DNA from: JACQFZ01 sp041485885
Lineage (GTDB): Bacteria; Pseudomonadota; Gammaproteobacteria; Acidiferrobacterales; Sulfurifustaceae
DNA: 59,465 bases
Assembly: GCA_041485885.1 (NCBI GenBank)
Contig: JBGPKL010000017.1
Span: forward strand, 1 to 59,465
Direction: 5' to 3'
Under the pieces are notes generated by a model. The model was given only the letters and a program-made list of their open reading frames with translations, did not search any database and was not told the origin of the DNA. The position numbers and the translations under genes were made by a program. Shown one piece after another: positions 59,202-59,465 of this stretch; position 1 is the stretch's first letter, and every line of letters begins with the position of its first letter.

Positions 59202-59465
59202 TAAATTTAGATGGTATAGATATATATTGTCTCAGAACTGAAAATGGAACTAATATATTTGTATATTTTTGTAACGATGAAAAAGAGTATTATATTGAGA
59301 ATAATATCATTATTTTCAATGGAAAAGATGTAGATAGTTTGAGTGTTTTAATAGAATTGGGAGTTGTAGGTTACAATCCTTATATAGGACTAGAAAGAGC
59401 TGCTAATATGATTCTTAGATATAGAAAAGAACAAAGAAAAGAAAAAAGAGAAAATACAGGAGGAG
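59183..59465 (+). CDS. open reading frame in AT-rich foreign DNA, cut by window edge
   Basis: The frame ATG GTG GAT TTT runs 94 codons without a stop to the window end. The peptide starts MVDFNKLNLDGIDIYCLRTE and ends in a Lys/Arg/Glu-rich helix, RYRKEQRKEKRENTGG. Arginine is almost always AGA and isoleucine often ATA, with A or T in most third positions. This is utterly unlike the GC-rich codons of every other gene here and typical of Firmicutes, Fusobacteria, mollicutes or their phages. The first five codons may be chance, because the junction is within a few bases of the ATG. The last bases, AGGAGG, look like a ribosome site for a further gene. No family recognised. Confidence 0.6.
   Translation, partial: MVDFNKLNLDGIDIYCLRTENGTNIFVYFCNDEKEYYIENNIIIFNGKDVDSLSVLIELGVVGYNPYIGLERAANMILRYRKEQRKEKRENTGG

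Overview
This is about 59 kb of a GC-rich (roughly 60%) bacterial chromosome. Its conserved gene orders point to a gammaproteobacterium outside the enteric group: argB-slmA, hslVU, hemA-prfA-prmC with moeB nearby, TPR protein-lolB-ispE-tRNA-Gln-prs-rplY-pth-ychF, miaB-phoH-ybeY-corC, and a Pil-Chp type chemosensory cluster. No rRNA operon, CRISPR array, prophage or complete insertion sequence is visible. The genus cannot be read from the sequence.

Layout. 0-4.5 kb: the left edge cuts a probable IS630-type transposase, followed by a TetR regulator converging on a cyclopropane fatty acid synthase, an unknown membrane-anchored protein, a cold-shock protein and a SlyD-like isomerase. 4.6-16.5 kb: a YjbQ protein coupled to an S9 peptidase, the ergothioneine pair egtB-egtD, a 2H phosphoesterase, an SPL-type radical SAM protein, MarC, an HD-GYP protein, two unknown or poorly known proteins, and HtpX. 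16.6-29.2 kb: DUF1223, the periplasmic methionine sulfoxide repair pair msrPQ, LemA with a second M48 protease, a DUF2156 protein, HslVU with Hsp20, ArgB-SlmA, and MoeB. 29.3-42.5 kb: housekeeping genes (prmC-prfA-hemA, lolB-ispE-prs-rplY-pth-ychF) with an outer-membrane protein and a divergent CstA-like transporter among them. 42.6-46.8 kb: tRNA-Met, then an accessory block (ChrA, sulfotransferase, orphan PhnD-like binding protein). 46.9-55.3 kb: a compact PilGHIJ-ChpA-like signalling operon, followed by two small unknown proteins and a membrane c-type heme sensor with no output domain. 55.4-59.15 kb: miaB-phoH-ybeY-corC and the first codons of lnt.

The genes form several functional groups. 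One is protein quality control (HslVU, Hsp20, HtpX, the LemA-linked M48 protease, SlyD). Another is redox defence (ergothioneine, MsrPQ, radical SAM). A third is translation termination and tRNA modification. The last is surface or twitching-type signalling that probably includes the heme sensor.

The most unusual structures are not protein genes. (1) At about 59183 the DNA switches abruptly from GC-rich chromosome to very AT-rich sequence carrying an open reading frame that runs off the window. The switch cuts lnt after about a dozen codons, which suggests a chimeric join or a very recent foreign insertion. (2) A 155-bp hairpin-rich segment sits between the end of tRNA-Gln and a second exact copy of its last 19 bases. 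(3) tRNA-Met is preceded by a partial copy of its own 5' end. (4) The space between slmA and moeB is filled by two inverted copies of a multi-hairpin unit, with compensatory base changes in a shared stem.
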